Below, one piece after another: positions 1 through 6,091 of a stretch of DNA of 7,592 nucleotides. This DNA comes from Cyanobacteria bacterium NC_groundwater_1444_Ag_S-0.65um_54_12 (GTDB taxonomy: Bacteria > Cyanobacteriota > Sericytochromatia > S15B-MN24 > VGJW01): positions 1-7,592 of the forward strand of contig JACQUT010000319.1 of NCBI GenBank assembly GCA_016267585.1, given 5' to 3'. A program made the position numbers and the translations under genes. How positions within the stretch are numbered: the first letter of the stretch is position 1; each line of letters begins with the position of its first letter. The notes beneath the pieces are model-generated. The model worked only from the letters and a program-made list of their open reading frames with translations, was not told the DNA's origin and did no database searches.

Positions 1-227
1 GCGATGTGCTGACCGGACTGATCGGCGGCCTGCTGGCACAAGGCTTACCATACCAGGTGGCAGCGCAGCAAGGCGTGGCATGGCATGCCAGTTCAGGACT
101 GCAATTAACTGTTAGTGGCGCTGGCAGCGGCCTGATTGCCAGAGATCTGCTAAACTATCGAGGGCCTCTTTGCAAATCGTTACCTGATCTGGCACGAATC
201 GGAGCAGTAGCGGTACGGCTTGCGTAG
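1..227 (+). CDS. nnrD: NAD(P)H-hydrate dehydratase (YjeF C-terminal carbohydrate-kinase-like domain), 3' end only
   Basis: This is the last 74 codons of a gene that begins before the window; the reading frame is set by GAT at 3-5 and ends at TAG 225-227. The visible start, DVLTGLIGGLLAQGL, is the conserved loop and helix of the ribokinase-like NAD(P)HX dehydratase fold; in the family a Gly precedes this Asp, which is the catalytic residue. A helix of the GVAWHA type follows, then a GLIARDLL segment matching the family's C-terminal G-LLASDLL motif. The family repairs hydrated NADH/NADPH in the cytosol, using ADP or ATP to restore the cofactor. The last 20 or so residues go beyond the usual end and are not recognisable. 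glpX starts 33 bases downstream on the same strand, so the two may be co-transcribed. Whether the missing 5' part carries the NnrE epimerase domain cannot be seen. The family call rests on motifs only. Confidence 0.78.
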   Translation, partial: DVLTGLIGGLLAQGLPYQVAAQQGVAWHASSGLQLTVSGAGSGLIARDLLNYRGPLCKSLPDLARIGAVAVRLA

Positions 228-260
228 TCAGGCTAGATTTTTGTTCAAAGGAGAACTGCA

Positions 261-1280
261 ATGTTAGATGTTGCCACGACACTTCGGGCCTATCATATGG
301 CGGACGTTGATAGTTTAGAGCGGCGGCTATCGATCGATCTGGTCGGAGTAGTGGAAGCTGCTGCATTGGCAGCCGGGCGTCTCATGGGGCAAGGTGACAA
401 CATGGCAGCCGATCACGCAGCTACCGAGGCGATGCGTGAGGCCTTTAACCACCTGAATATCAGCGGCACCATCGTGATTGGCGAGGGTGAACGCGACGAA
501 GCACCCATGCTTTACATTGGTGAGCAGGTCGGCAAAGGGGGAACCGCGGTGGACATCGCCGTCGATCCGCTAGAAGGGACCAATCTGGTGGCTCGCGGCT
601 TGCCTAATTCCATAGCGGTCATGGCGGTTTCCGAGCAAGGCGGATTGCTGCATGCGCCCGATACTTACATGGAAAAGCTCATCGTCGGTCCGGCCGCAGC
701 TGGCAAGGTAGATATCACCGCGCCTGTCAAGACTAACCTGGCCATCATAGCTATGAGCATGAATCGCGAGATCGAGGACCTCACCATCGTTATTCTGGAT
801 CGCCCCCGTCACAAAGAGCTGATCGACGAAGTACGGGCTGCCGGAGCACGCATCAGGTTGATCGGCGACGGCGATGTAACTGCGGCTATTTCCTCCGCAG
901 TCCGTGGCACCGCGGTGCACGGCGTCTTCGGAGTAGGCGGAGCGCCAGAAGGGGTACTGGCAGCAGCCGCGCTCAAATGCCTGGGCGGCGAGATCCAAGC
1001 ACGCCTCAAACCGCGCAATGCTGCGGAAGCCGAGCGCTGCAAGTCGATGGGCATCGATCTGGACAAAGTCTACACCACTGACGAGCTGGCTCCGGGCAAG
1101 CAGCTGATCTTCGCAGCCACCGGCATTACTGAAGGCGACATCCTGCACGGGGTACGCTATTTCGGCTCGGGTTGCCGTACCTATTCATTGCTGATGACAT
1201 TGACGACCGGGGTCATCAGCTTCGTGGATCGCGTTCATCTACAAGATCGCCATGCTCCGGTTATCCTGGAGCGCTTCTAG
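261..1280 (+). CDS. glpX: Fructose-1,6-bisphosphatase class II (GlpX)
   Basis: The product of 339 residues is a full-length class II fructose-1,6-bisphosphatase, which hydrolyses fructose 1,6-bisphosphate to fructose 6-phosphate in gluconeogenesis (in some lineages also sedoheptulose 1,7-bisphosphate in carbon fixation). Family motifs appear in order: the helix with D51; [15 protein letters not shown] at 74-88; DPLEGTN at 102-108; Y135 in [17 protein letters not shown] at 179-187; DGDV at 202-205; and GGAPEG at 225-230. D51, E75, D102, E105 and E229 line up with the E. coli GlpX metal and active-site residues D33, E57, D85, E88 and E213, so an active enzyme is expected. The start is supported by AAAGGAG at 247-253, 7 bases before ATG 261. 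The N-terminus is about 17 residues longer than E. coli GlpX; the next Met (codon 13) lacks as good a ribosome site. The gene follows the NAD(P)HX dehydratase by 33 bases and converges on the minus-strand gene downstream. Confidence 0.96.
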   Translation: MLDVATTLRAYHMADVDSLERRLSIDLVGVVEAAALAAGRLMGQGDNMAADHAATEAMREAFNHLNISGTIVIGEGERDEAPMLYIGEQVGKGGTAVDIAVDPLEGTNLVARGLPNSIAVMAVSEQGGLLHAPDTYMEKLIVGPAAAGKVDITAPVKTNLAIIAMSMNREIEDLTIVILDRPRHKELIDEVRAAGARIRLIGDGDVTAAISSAVRGTAVHGVFGVGGAPEGVLAAAALKCLGGEIQARLKPRNAAEAERCKSMGIDLDKVYTTDELAPGKQLIFAATGITEGDILHGVRYFGSGCRTYSLLMTLTTGVISFVDRVHLQDRHAPVILERF

Positions 1281-1360
1281 CTGGTCAGCGTTCTGGTGGG
1301 CCAGCTGCTGCGTCGTCGTTGCTTGATCCGAGCTGTCTGAACGGTCAAGTATAGTGCTCG

Positions 1361-1397
1361 AATAAGCCAGAGGGTTCCCTTGACTCGCTGGCTTATT
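1361..1397. terminator. Probable bidirectional terminator between convergent genes
   Basis: AATAAGCCAG at 1361-1370 and CTGGCTTATT at 1388-1397 form a perfect 10-bp stem around a 17-base loop. The loop itself contains the short inverted repeat AGGGTTCCCT (1371-1380). The stem ends in A/T-rich arms, so a T-rich 3' side (CTTATTT) follows the GC core in the plus direction and CTTATT in the minus direction. It lies 80 bases after the glpX stop and 9 bases beyond the stop of the minus-strand gene, where a shared terminator would be expected. The T-tract is short, so efficiency is uncertain. Confidence 0.68.
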
Positions 1398-1406
1398 TAC
1401 TGATTG

Positions 1407-2381
1407 CTAACGCTGCTGGAATCGTGACTCTGGCGCTTTGAGAGACTTCTTTTGCAATACCAGACCAGGCACGGCGTCCCAGCTAGCTCGCTGTTTCGCT
1501 TGCTCTTTGCCGTCCTTGATTTTGGTCTCGGCACCCAATTTGGCGCCCAAAACGAGACCGGCCAGTGCCGTGGCCAGGAAGACAACCCGGCCAACAGGAA
1601 TATTGCTTCTTCGATACGCAACAAAATCAGCAAGCATGAAGCTTATCGGCCCAGTAAAAAATCCAAGCACGCAACTAATTTCTAGGCCAAGCGCGCCGCC
1701 AGCTATAGCGCCCTTTAGCCCTGCGCTGTTCGTATCCTTTTTACTCCATGCTATAGGCATATCGGTGGGAAGCTTCACGAGTAGACGACCATCTACGGCA
1801 GCGCGGCCATTGTAATTTTCATCGACCGTCACCACTTTGTAACCGGCTTTGGCCCGGGTTTCCGTCGTAGGACCAATTACCGTACCACCGTTGCCGATGG
1901 GATCTCCGGGCCGATACCCACCGATGCTGTCAACCGTAGCGCTCAAGCCTGCCGAGATCCGACCCGGCAAGACTGCCGGTCCTGCTGCTCCCATGCCAGA
2001 CTCCCTGGCGCCTGGCATTGCTTTGCTCTTGATCAGCATATCGCTGCGTGGCAGGGCTGCGGGCTCGGGCAGCACCAGCGTCACCACCGCTGTTTCGCCA
2101 TTCACGATAGCCTTGCTACCGGGTCTGATGCCTCTTACGCCCAGCTTGGCACCGGAGGCGACCCAGGTTCCCGCTGCCGTCTGCAAAAAAACGTGCTCCA
2201 AGCCATCGTCACGAGCGACCGCCTCTGCCGCCTTTTCTGTGCCGGTCTTGAGCTTCCCGAAGTACTCGACGCGGAGCCGGCGATCGGCGATGGTTATGCG
2301 GGGCAGGTCAGCAGTATGGGTATTCCTGGCTAGCGATCCGGTGGTCAATTTGCCCTTTTCGGTACTATTGCCGACTGTCAT
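1407..2381 (-). CDS. Unrecognised protein with a C-terminal glycine-rich hydrophobic hairpin
   Basis: I do not recognise this 324-residue protein. The start is well supported: reading on the minus strand, GGAGGAG (complement of 2388-2394) lies 6 bases before the ATG at 2381. There is no signal peptide. Residues 1-30 are polar and Ser/Thr-rich. Residues 31-105 look like a small mixed or beta domain rich in Val and Gly. Residues 106-210 are Gly/Pro-rich with beta-like segments. Residues 223-255 form a long hydrophobic, Gly/Ala-rich stretch (GAIAGGALGLE then FFTGPISFMLADF); after the basic RR at 257-258 comes a second hydrophobic helix at 263-284. The tail (285-324) is basic and polar. Two glycine-spaced hydrophobic helices suggest a membrane-inserting hairpin with a large N-terminal region on one side; this is inference. 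The gene is transcribed away from the TPR gene and converges on glpX. The length, ribosome site and lack of internal stops support a real gene; function unknown. Confidence 0.8.
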   Translation of the reverse strand: MTVGNSTEKGKLTTGSLARNTHTADLPRITIADRRLRVEYFGKLKTGTEKAAEAVARDDGLEHVFLQTAAGTWVASGAKLGVRGIRPGSKAIVNGETAVVTLVLPEPAALPRSDMLIKSKAMPGARESGMGAAGPAVLPGRISAGLSATVDSIGGYRPGDPIGNGGTVIGPTTETRAKAGYKVVTVDENYNGRAAVDGRLLVKLPTDMPIAWSKKDTNSAGLKGAIAGGALGLEISCVLGFFTGPISFMLADFVAYRRSNIPVGRVVFLATALAGLVLGAKLGAETKIKDGKEQAKQRASWDAVPGLVLQKKSLKAPESRFQQR

Positions 2382-2604
2382 TTTCTTCTCCTCCGTCCAT
2401 GATAGGCGTTCAGTCAGTTCTGGCTATTTGTTCCGTGCCTGGGGGGCTACCCGTATCCTCTAAGATTAGTTATAGGGAGCAGGGAGCGGCGAAGCGACCA
2501 CCAGAGGTTATCTTCGGGTAAATGCCTGGTAATCGAGCGAAAAACGCCAATTCTGATTTGCTTTATTATTCATTCTTCGTTCTTGAAGTAGGCTACCGGG
2601 TACA
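2382..2604. promoter_or_regulatory. Divergent intergenic region, promoters expected for both sides
   Basis: This 223-base gap separates two divergent genes and must contain at least one promoter each way. For the plus-strand TPR gene, TATTAT at 2564-2569 is a good -10 hexamer match, but no convincing -35 lies 16-18 bases upstream. For the minus-strand gene, the complement reads TATAAC at about 2468-2473, again without a clear -35. A short direct repeat GGGAGC(A)GGGAGC lies at 2475-2487. No operator palindrome stands out. The hexamers are by-eye matches and may be chance. Confidence 0.3.
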
Positions 2605-2610
2605 TTGAGA

Positions 2611-3882
2611 ATGACCATGAGGAAACGCTCAGCTGGCGCAGTTAGCGGCGGCGGTTGCAGTGACCGCGCATCGTCGTCACTTGCTGCTATCGCTAGCGCT
2701 TTAAGTACTGGTGACCTGGCGGCAGCAGAGAATTTGCTCGATCAGTTAATGGCGACCGCAGGCGATCGCCCACCAGCACTGAGCTACTTGCGAGCACGTC
2801 TGTACTGCGGCAAAGGTCAGCATGTAGCTGCACTCGATCTGCTGGAAGCCTCGCAGGCCACTGGCGAGACAGCTGAAGGATGTTATTTGCTGGGAGTTTG
2901 CTGGCAGCATTTAAGAGAGTGGAAGCTGAGCGAACAAGCATTGCGCAGGGCCATTGCACTGGACTATTGGCATACTGATGCCCACATATTACTGGGTGTT
3001 TCCCTGCGGCACCTGGGACGAAAGCTTGAGGCGCTACGTTGCTTCGAACAAGCGCTGGCTGGCGATCCACGAGCTCTCCTGGCAAGGCTTTATCTATCGG
3101 AGCTGTGTGCCGAAACGCGTGATTTCAAACGTGCGCTGGTGCAACTGCATGTCCTGCTGGGATTCGCTCCAGATTACGTTCCAGCTCATCGCCAGCGAGC
3201 GGCCAACCTTTTCACTCTGGGCGATCAGCAGCAAGCCATGAATGAACTCCGTTGGCTGGTGCAACGGGGCGAAGCCGATGCCTGGTGTTTTCACACCCTG
3301 GGGTCGATCTATCAAGCGTGCGGTGAACCACTGCAGGCCCTCAGAGCTTTCGAGTATGCCCTGCGGCTAGAGCCAGCACGGATCGAGTCGATCGCCAGCG
3401 CAGCGCAACTGAGCGCGGAACTCGGGCAATTGAGCGATGCCACTACGCTATATCGTTCATTGCTTGACGAGCCGCTCTGGGAAAAACTAGCAACACAGGC
3501 ACTGGCGCACATCGCGCAGCAACGCTCGAACCCTGGAACAGCGGTGGCCAGTGCGCCAGAACTGCCGCCCTTTACAGGATTTGCTGTGCCTCGGGCTTTT
3601 CTTGCCGCACCGACAGTCAATAATTTAACTAATGACACCTGGGCCAGAGCAGGTACCACACGTAGTGTGATTTCCGGACAAACCATCGACTGGCGTCAGC
3701 AGCAAAAAGTCACCCGCATTTTGACAGTGGCCCGGCAAATCACGCAGCAACTGACCGGGCGGCTAGGCAAACAACATATTTTTACAACTCTGCTCGTTTC
3801 CTGGGGGAAGAAGTTACTAGCCTCCCGCCGAGCATCAGCGAAAACCAGAGATCTCAAGCCCAAGCAGGAGGAAGACGTATGA
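2611..3882 (+). CDS. TPR-repeat protein, probable scaffold or partner of the downstream transglycosylase
   Basis: About 423 residues, with at least six tandem tetratricopeptide-like repeats covering roughly residues 55-285 of the protein. Clear examples contain YLLGVCWQ...ALRRAIALD, HILLGVSLRHLGR...CFEQALAGDP and FHTLGSIYQACGE...FEYALRLEP, with the usual W/L/G/A/P spacing. TPRs form a right-handed superhelix that binds peptides and proteins, so a scaffold or chaperone role is likely; there is no enzymatic domain. The last 130 residues are not TPR: a Pro-rich linker near 315-335, then a basic helical tail ending KPKQEEDV. No signal peptide or lipobox is visible. The start is uncertain: TTG 2605, ATG 2611 and ATG 2617 are in frame. 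ATG 2617 has a weak GAGA six bases upstream; 2611 has no good site. The stop overlaps the next start by 4 bases (ATGA, 3879-3882), which implies co-expression and probably joint function. Confidence 0.88.
   Translation: MTMRKRSAGAVSGGGCSDRASSSLAAIASALSTGDLAAAENLLDQLMATAGDRPPALSYLRARLYCGKGQHVAALDLLEASQATGETAEGCYLLGVCWQHLREWKLSEQALRRAIALDYWHTDAHILLGVSLRHLGRKLEALRCFEQALAGDPRALLARLYLSELCAETRDFKRALVQLHVLLGFAPDYVPAHRQRAANLFTLGDQQQAMNELRWLVQRGEADAWCFHTLGSIYQACGEPLQALRAFEYALRLEPARIESIASAAQLSAELGQLSDATTLYRSLLDEPLWEKLATQALAHIAQQRSNPGTAVASAPELPPFTGFAVPRAFLAAPTVNNLTNDTWARAGTTRSVISGQTIDWRQQQKVTRILTVARQITQQLTGRLGKQHIFTTLLVSWGKKLLASRRASAKTRDLKPKQEEDV
3866..3871 (+). promoter_or_regulatory. Ribosome binding site inside the end of the TPR gene
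   Basis: AGGAGG sits 7 bases before ATG 3879, within the last codons of the TPR gene. With the ATGA stop/start overlap it fixes the start of the transglycosylase gene and indicates translational coupling. Confidence 0.8.
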
Positions 3883-5006
3883 CCGTTCAGCAATCCCATC
3901 GTGCCATGCCGCAGCCATCAACGCCGCATGGCAGCAGACCGCAGCTAGTCGCGCCAGTAGCCCAGTGGCGATCGCGTCTGACCGATCCGGTCGCAGGCGG
4001 AGTTACCAGGGAAGAAAAAACTGCCCGTGCATCAAGCAGCGCCCTCCGGTTACCAGCAGGTTCCGCATTGCAAGCTGTAAAGTCCGGGCGCATCGTCAGT
4101 GTGAGCGAACCGAAAACTGGTTCAGGCCAGGAAGTCGTGATCGCCCATTTGGATGGCACCTTTACCAGGTATGGTAATTTATCAAACGTGACCGTAGCGA
4201 CTGGTCAAGCAGTGCCAGCTGGCCAATTAATCGGCACTGCCGGGCGCAAAGGCGACGCTGGCGAGCACACTGTACATTTTTCAGTTCATCAGACAGCACC
4301 CGATGGCCCAACGCTGGATCCGGTCGCTTACCTGGAAGGGGCTCAAGAGCTGCCCGCCGAGGTGGTCGCAGCCGCAGAAGACTTGTCTACTCCAGCACCC
4401 GATGCCAGACAAGCCGCCGTGGGCAGTGGATCAGAAAGCCAGCTTCCTTTACCACAGCGTCAGCAGACTACTCCCGGACGCAGTGGGCACCAGCGTAGTG
4501 CTCGGATCGCACTGGCGGCTCACCTGGCTTCGCCGATTTTCAGTGGACGGCTAGCCGACATTGCTAGCCGAAGCGTGTCCGGCATGTGGGAGCAATTGGC
4601 TCGCTACGGCATCGACCTGACATGGCTCCACCAGCTGCTGACCGAATCAGGTGTTCCAGCAGCGGAACTCGACAAGATGACGGCATTGGTCTTGGCGGTC
4701 ATCCAGCAGGAATCAGGCGGTAATCAAGCAGCGCTCTCACCTATGGGAGCGCGGGGACTGATGCAATTGTTGCCGACCACGGCAGCCGGATTGGGCGTGA
4801 ACCCTGACGATCCGAAAGATAACGTCCGCGGTGGGGTGAAGTACCTCTTGCAGCAGCTCAGTGCCTTTGACAATGATATTCCCAAAGCATTGGCGGCGTA
4901 TAACGCCGGGCCGGGTAACGTTCAACGGTACGGCGGCGTGCCACCCTTTGCCGAGACGCGTCAATATGTTAAGAATATCGGCACAAATCTGGGTTTGTTC
5001 ACTTAG
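3879..5006 (+). CDS. Lytic transglycosylase with N-terminal degenerate M23/LytM-like domain
   Basis: The product is 375 residues in two domains. Residues 57-152 have the M23/LytM beta fold pattern: a GSALQAVKSGRIV start, a VVIAHLDGTFTRYGNLS strand pair, the G--V--GQLIGTAG turn, and VHFSV ending in DPVAYL. The zinc ligands are mostly lost. YAHLS is YGNLS (H to N100), the HxH motif keeps only H133 (the first is T131), and no HxxxD is seen, so this half is probably a non-catalytic binding module. A Pro/Gln/Ser-rich linker covers about 155-215. Residues 262-375 are a goose-lysozyme-like SLT domain with catalytic E278 in QQESGGN, SPMGARGLMQLLP at 287-299, KALAAYNAGPG at 336-346 and ETRQYV at 359-364. 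These enzymes cleave the MurNAc-GlcNAc bond of peptidoglycan with formation of 1,6-anhydroMurNAc. No signal peptide or N-terminal membrane helix is visible, odd for a periplasmic substrate. It is coupled to the TPR gene by a 4-base overlap. Confidence 0.93.
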   Translation: MTVQQSHRAMPQPSTPHGSRPQLVAPVAQWRSRLTDPVAGGVTREEKTARASSSALRLPAGSALQAVKSGRIVSVSEPKTGSGQEVVIAHLDGTFTRYGNLSNVTVATGQAVPAGQLIGTAGRKGDAGEHTVHFSVHQTAPDGPTLDPVAYLEGAQELPAEVVAAAEDLSTPAPDARQAAVGSGSESQLPLPQRQQTTPGRSGHQRSARIALAAHLASPIFSGRLADIASRSVSGMWEQLARYGIDLTWLHQLLTESGVPAAELDKMTALVLAVIQQESGGNQAALSPMGARGLMQLLPTTAAGLGVNPDDPKDNVRGGVKYLLQQLSAFDNDIPKALAAYNAGPGNVQRYGGVPPFAETRQYVKNIGTNLGLFT

Positions 5007-5030
5007 CAGGTTGCGGAAAAGCTCCAGATA

Positions 5031-5059
5031 GCAGCCGGTGACCGCTGGTCACCGGCTGC
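5031..5059 (+). terminator. Perfect 13-bp hairpin between the transglycosylase and glycosylase genes
   Basis: GCAGCCGGTGACC (5031-5043) and GGTCACCGGCTGC (5047-5059) pair perfectly around the 3-base loop GCT. It begins 25 bases after the transglycosylase stop and ends 12 bases before the GTG start of the glycosylase gene. No T-tract follows, so it is not a classical intrinsic terminator. It could slow or end transcription, protect an mRNA 3' end, or control access to the start of the next gene. An 8-base direct repeat TGCGGAAA (5012-5019 and 5057-5064) brackets it. The hairpin is certain; the terminator label is a guess. Confidence 0.45.
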
Positions 5060-5071
5060 GGAAATGGTCTT

Positions 5072-5854
5072 GTGAAAAACGAGAGCTCCCAGGCAAGCGC
5101 GCAGCGTTTGATCAGCGCTGCCGAGACATTGCGCAATAGCGCGGCAAGATTGCAATTGTCAGGGATCGGTCCGATCGCCTACGTTTATAATCCGCTGGAC
5201 TATGCTTGGGAACCTCATCGCCGTTACCTGGAACGTTTCGGTCGTGGTAATGCACGCCGAGCAGTTTTTGTCGGCATGAACCCTGGTCCCTGGGGTATGG
5301 GTCAAACTGGCGTTCCTTTTGGCGATCCGGTCATGGTACGAGAGTGGATGGGTATCACGGGGCAAGTGACTGCTCCAGCGCACCAGCATCCGAAAAGACC
5401 AGTGCTAGGGTTTGCCTCGCGCCGACGCGAACCATCCGGAACACGGATCTATTCGTGGGCCCGAGCGCGCTGGGGAACTGCTGATGCTTTCTTTGGCGAC
5501 TGCTTTGTCGCTAATTATTGTCCACTGCTATTATTTGACGAAGCTGGTAACAATATTACACCCGCTGAACTACGTAGCGCAGAGCGTTCAGCACTATTGA
5601 TGGTTTGTGATGCTCACCTGGCAGTTATCTTGACTATCTTCCTTCCGGCTTTCGTGATCGGCGTGGGTAATTTTGCTCACGATCGCAGTCGCGCAGTCGT
5701 AAAACAACTAAACCTGTCAACATGTGCAGGCAAGATCCTTCACCCTAGTCCGACCAATCCGCAAGCGCAGGAAGGCTGGTCCAGGATCGCCGAGCGACAG
5801 CTACAAGAATTGGGCTTTGTCATGCCAGATACCGCGCGCCCTCCTGGCCGCTGA
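5072..5854 (+). CDS. SMUG1-family uracil-DNA glycosylase
   Basis: The product (260 residues) closely follows the SMUG1 branch of the uracil-DNA glycosylase superfamily, which removes uracil and oxidised pyrimidines such as 5-hydroxymethyluracil from DNA to start base-excision repair. Diagnostic motifs: YNPLDYAWEPH (39-49); GMNPGPWGMGQTGVPFG (68-84), the active-site loop with N70 equivalent to human SMUG1 N85; HPKRPVLG (106-113); a second site VANYCPLL (146-153) with N148 equivalent to N163; and HPSPTNPQA (224-232), the C-terminal loop with H224 equivalent to the catalytic-loop H239. All key residues are present, so activity is expected. The GTG start at 5072 is the best option but has only a weak upstream site (GGA at 5060-5062); the N-terminal 30 residues resemble the helix before the core in other members. 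It lies 65 bases after the transglycosylase gene, with a strong hairpin between. SMUG1 was first known from animals; bacterial members are known but sparse. Confidence 0.95.
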   Translation: MKNESSQASAQRLISAAETLRNSAARLQLSGIGPIAYVYNPLDYAWEPHRRYLERFGRGNARRAVFVGMNPGPWGMGQTGVPFGDPVMVREWMGITGQVTAPAHQHPKRPVLGFASRRREPSGTRIYSWARARWGTADAFFGDCFVANYCPLLLFDEAGNNITPAELRSAERSALLMVCDAHLAVILTIFLPAFVIGVGNFAHDRSRAVVKQLNLSTCAGKILHPSPTNPQAQEGWSRIAERQLQELGFVMPDTARPPGR

Positions 5855-5890
5855 TCTACCTGGCAGATGTAAGCAGCATCCCTCGTGACG

Positions 5891-5982
5891 ATCCGGGCAA
5901 GATCCGATAAAATGTAAATTGTTATCCCGGGTTTGCACAAGCGAGGTGCTCCTTTGTGCATGCCCGGGTTGGATCTTCGGAT
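5891..5982. repeat. Nested inverted-repeat (fold-back) element in the intergenic region
   Basis: The inner hairpin pairs CCCGGGTTTGCACAA (5926-5940) with TTGTGCATGCCCGGG (5954-5968), 13 of 15 positions matching, and AGG/CCT (5944-5946 and 5951-5953) can extend the stem into the loop. The outer arms pair AAGATCC (5899-5905) with GGATCTT (5971-5977) and, beyond a 3-base GGC bulge, ATCCG (5891-5895) with CGGAT (5978-5982). The 20 bases between outer and inner 5' arms are A/T-rich, including GATAAAATG. It starts 36 bases after the glycosylase stop. It could be a terminator for that gene, a structured leader or small RNA ahead of the next gene, or a REP/MITE-like palindrome. CCTGGCAG occurs on both sides (5859-5866 and 5992-5999), but an 8-base match could be chance. 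The rest of the gap to 6091 shows no convincing promoter or gene. Confidence 0.6.
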
Positions 5983-6091
5983 GTCTTCTTTCCTGGCAGG
6001 TCATAAACTGACAGAGCAGTTGGGATTAACTCTGGATTCCCAGGTGGAGGCAGACAAAAAGTGAGAATATAGGAACTTCAGGTATTTCTTG

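Noticed and set aside
82..91. Palindrome TGGCATGCCA
   Set aside because: It is within the dehydratase coding sequence, short, and not repeated elsewhere in the window.
570..1148. Long minus-strand ORF (192 codons) opposite glpX
   Set aside because: It lies wholly inside the clearly conserved glpX gene, on the other strand, and its translation has no family-like pattern.
1279..1306. AGCTGG/CCAGCT inverted repeat right after glpX
   Set aside because: Only 6 bp with a 16-base loop; the perfect 10-bp stem at 1361-1397 is a better terminator.
1849..2463. Plus-strand ORF of 204 codons opposite the minus-strand unknown gene
   Set aside because: It has a biased Pro/Ser/Ala-rich translation typical of an antisense shadow and no ribosome site, whereas the minus-strand ORF is longer and has GGAGGAG at ideal spacing.
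5960..6064. A 34-codon plus-strand ORF in the intergenic region, in frame with the large unknown gene
   Set aside because: Its start lies inside the fold-back arm, it has no ribosome site, and the peptide has no recognisable features. The in-frame TGA at 6062-6064 cleanly separates it from the next gene.
6008..6073. CTGACA (6008-6013) and TATAGG (6068-6073) as a promoter for the large unknown gene
   Set aside because: The spacing is far from 16-18 bases and neither hexamer has a suitable partner.
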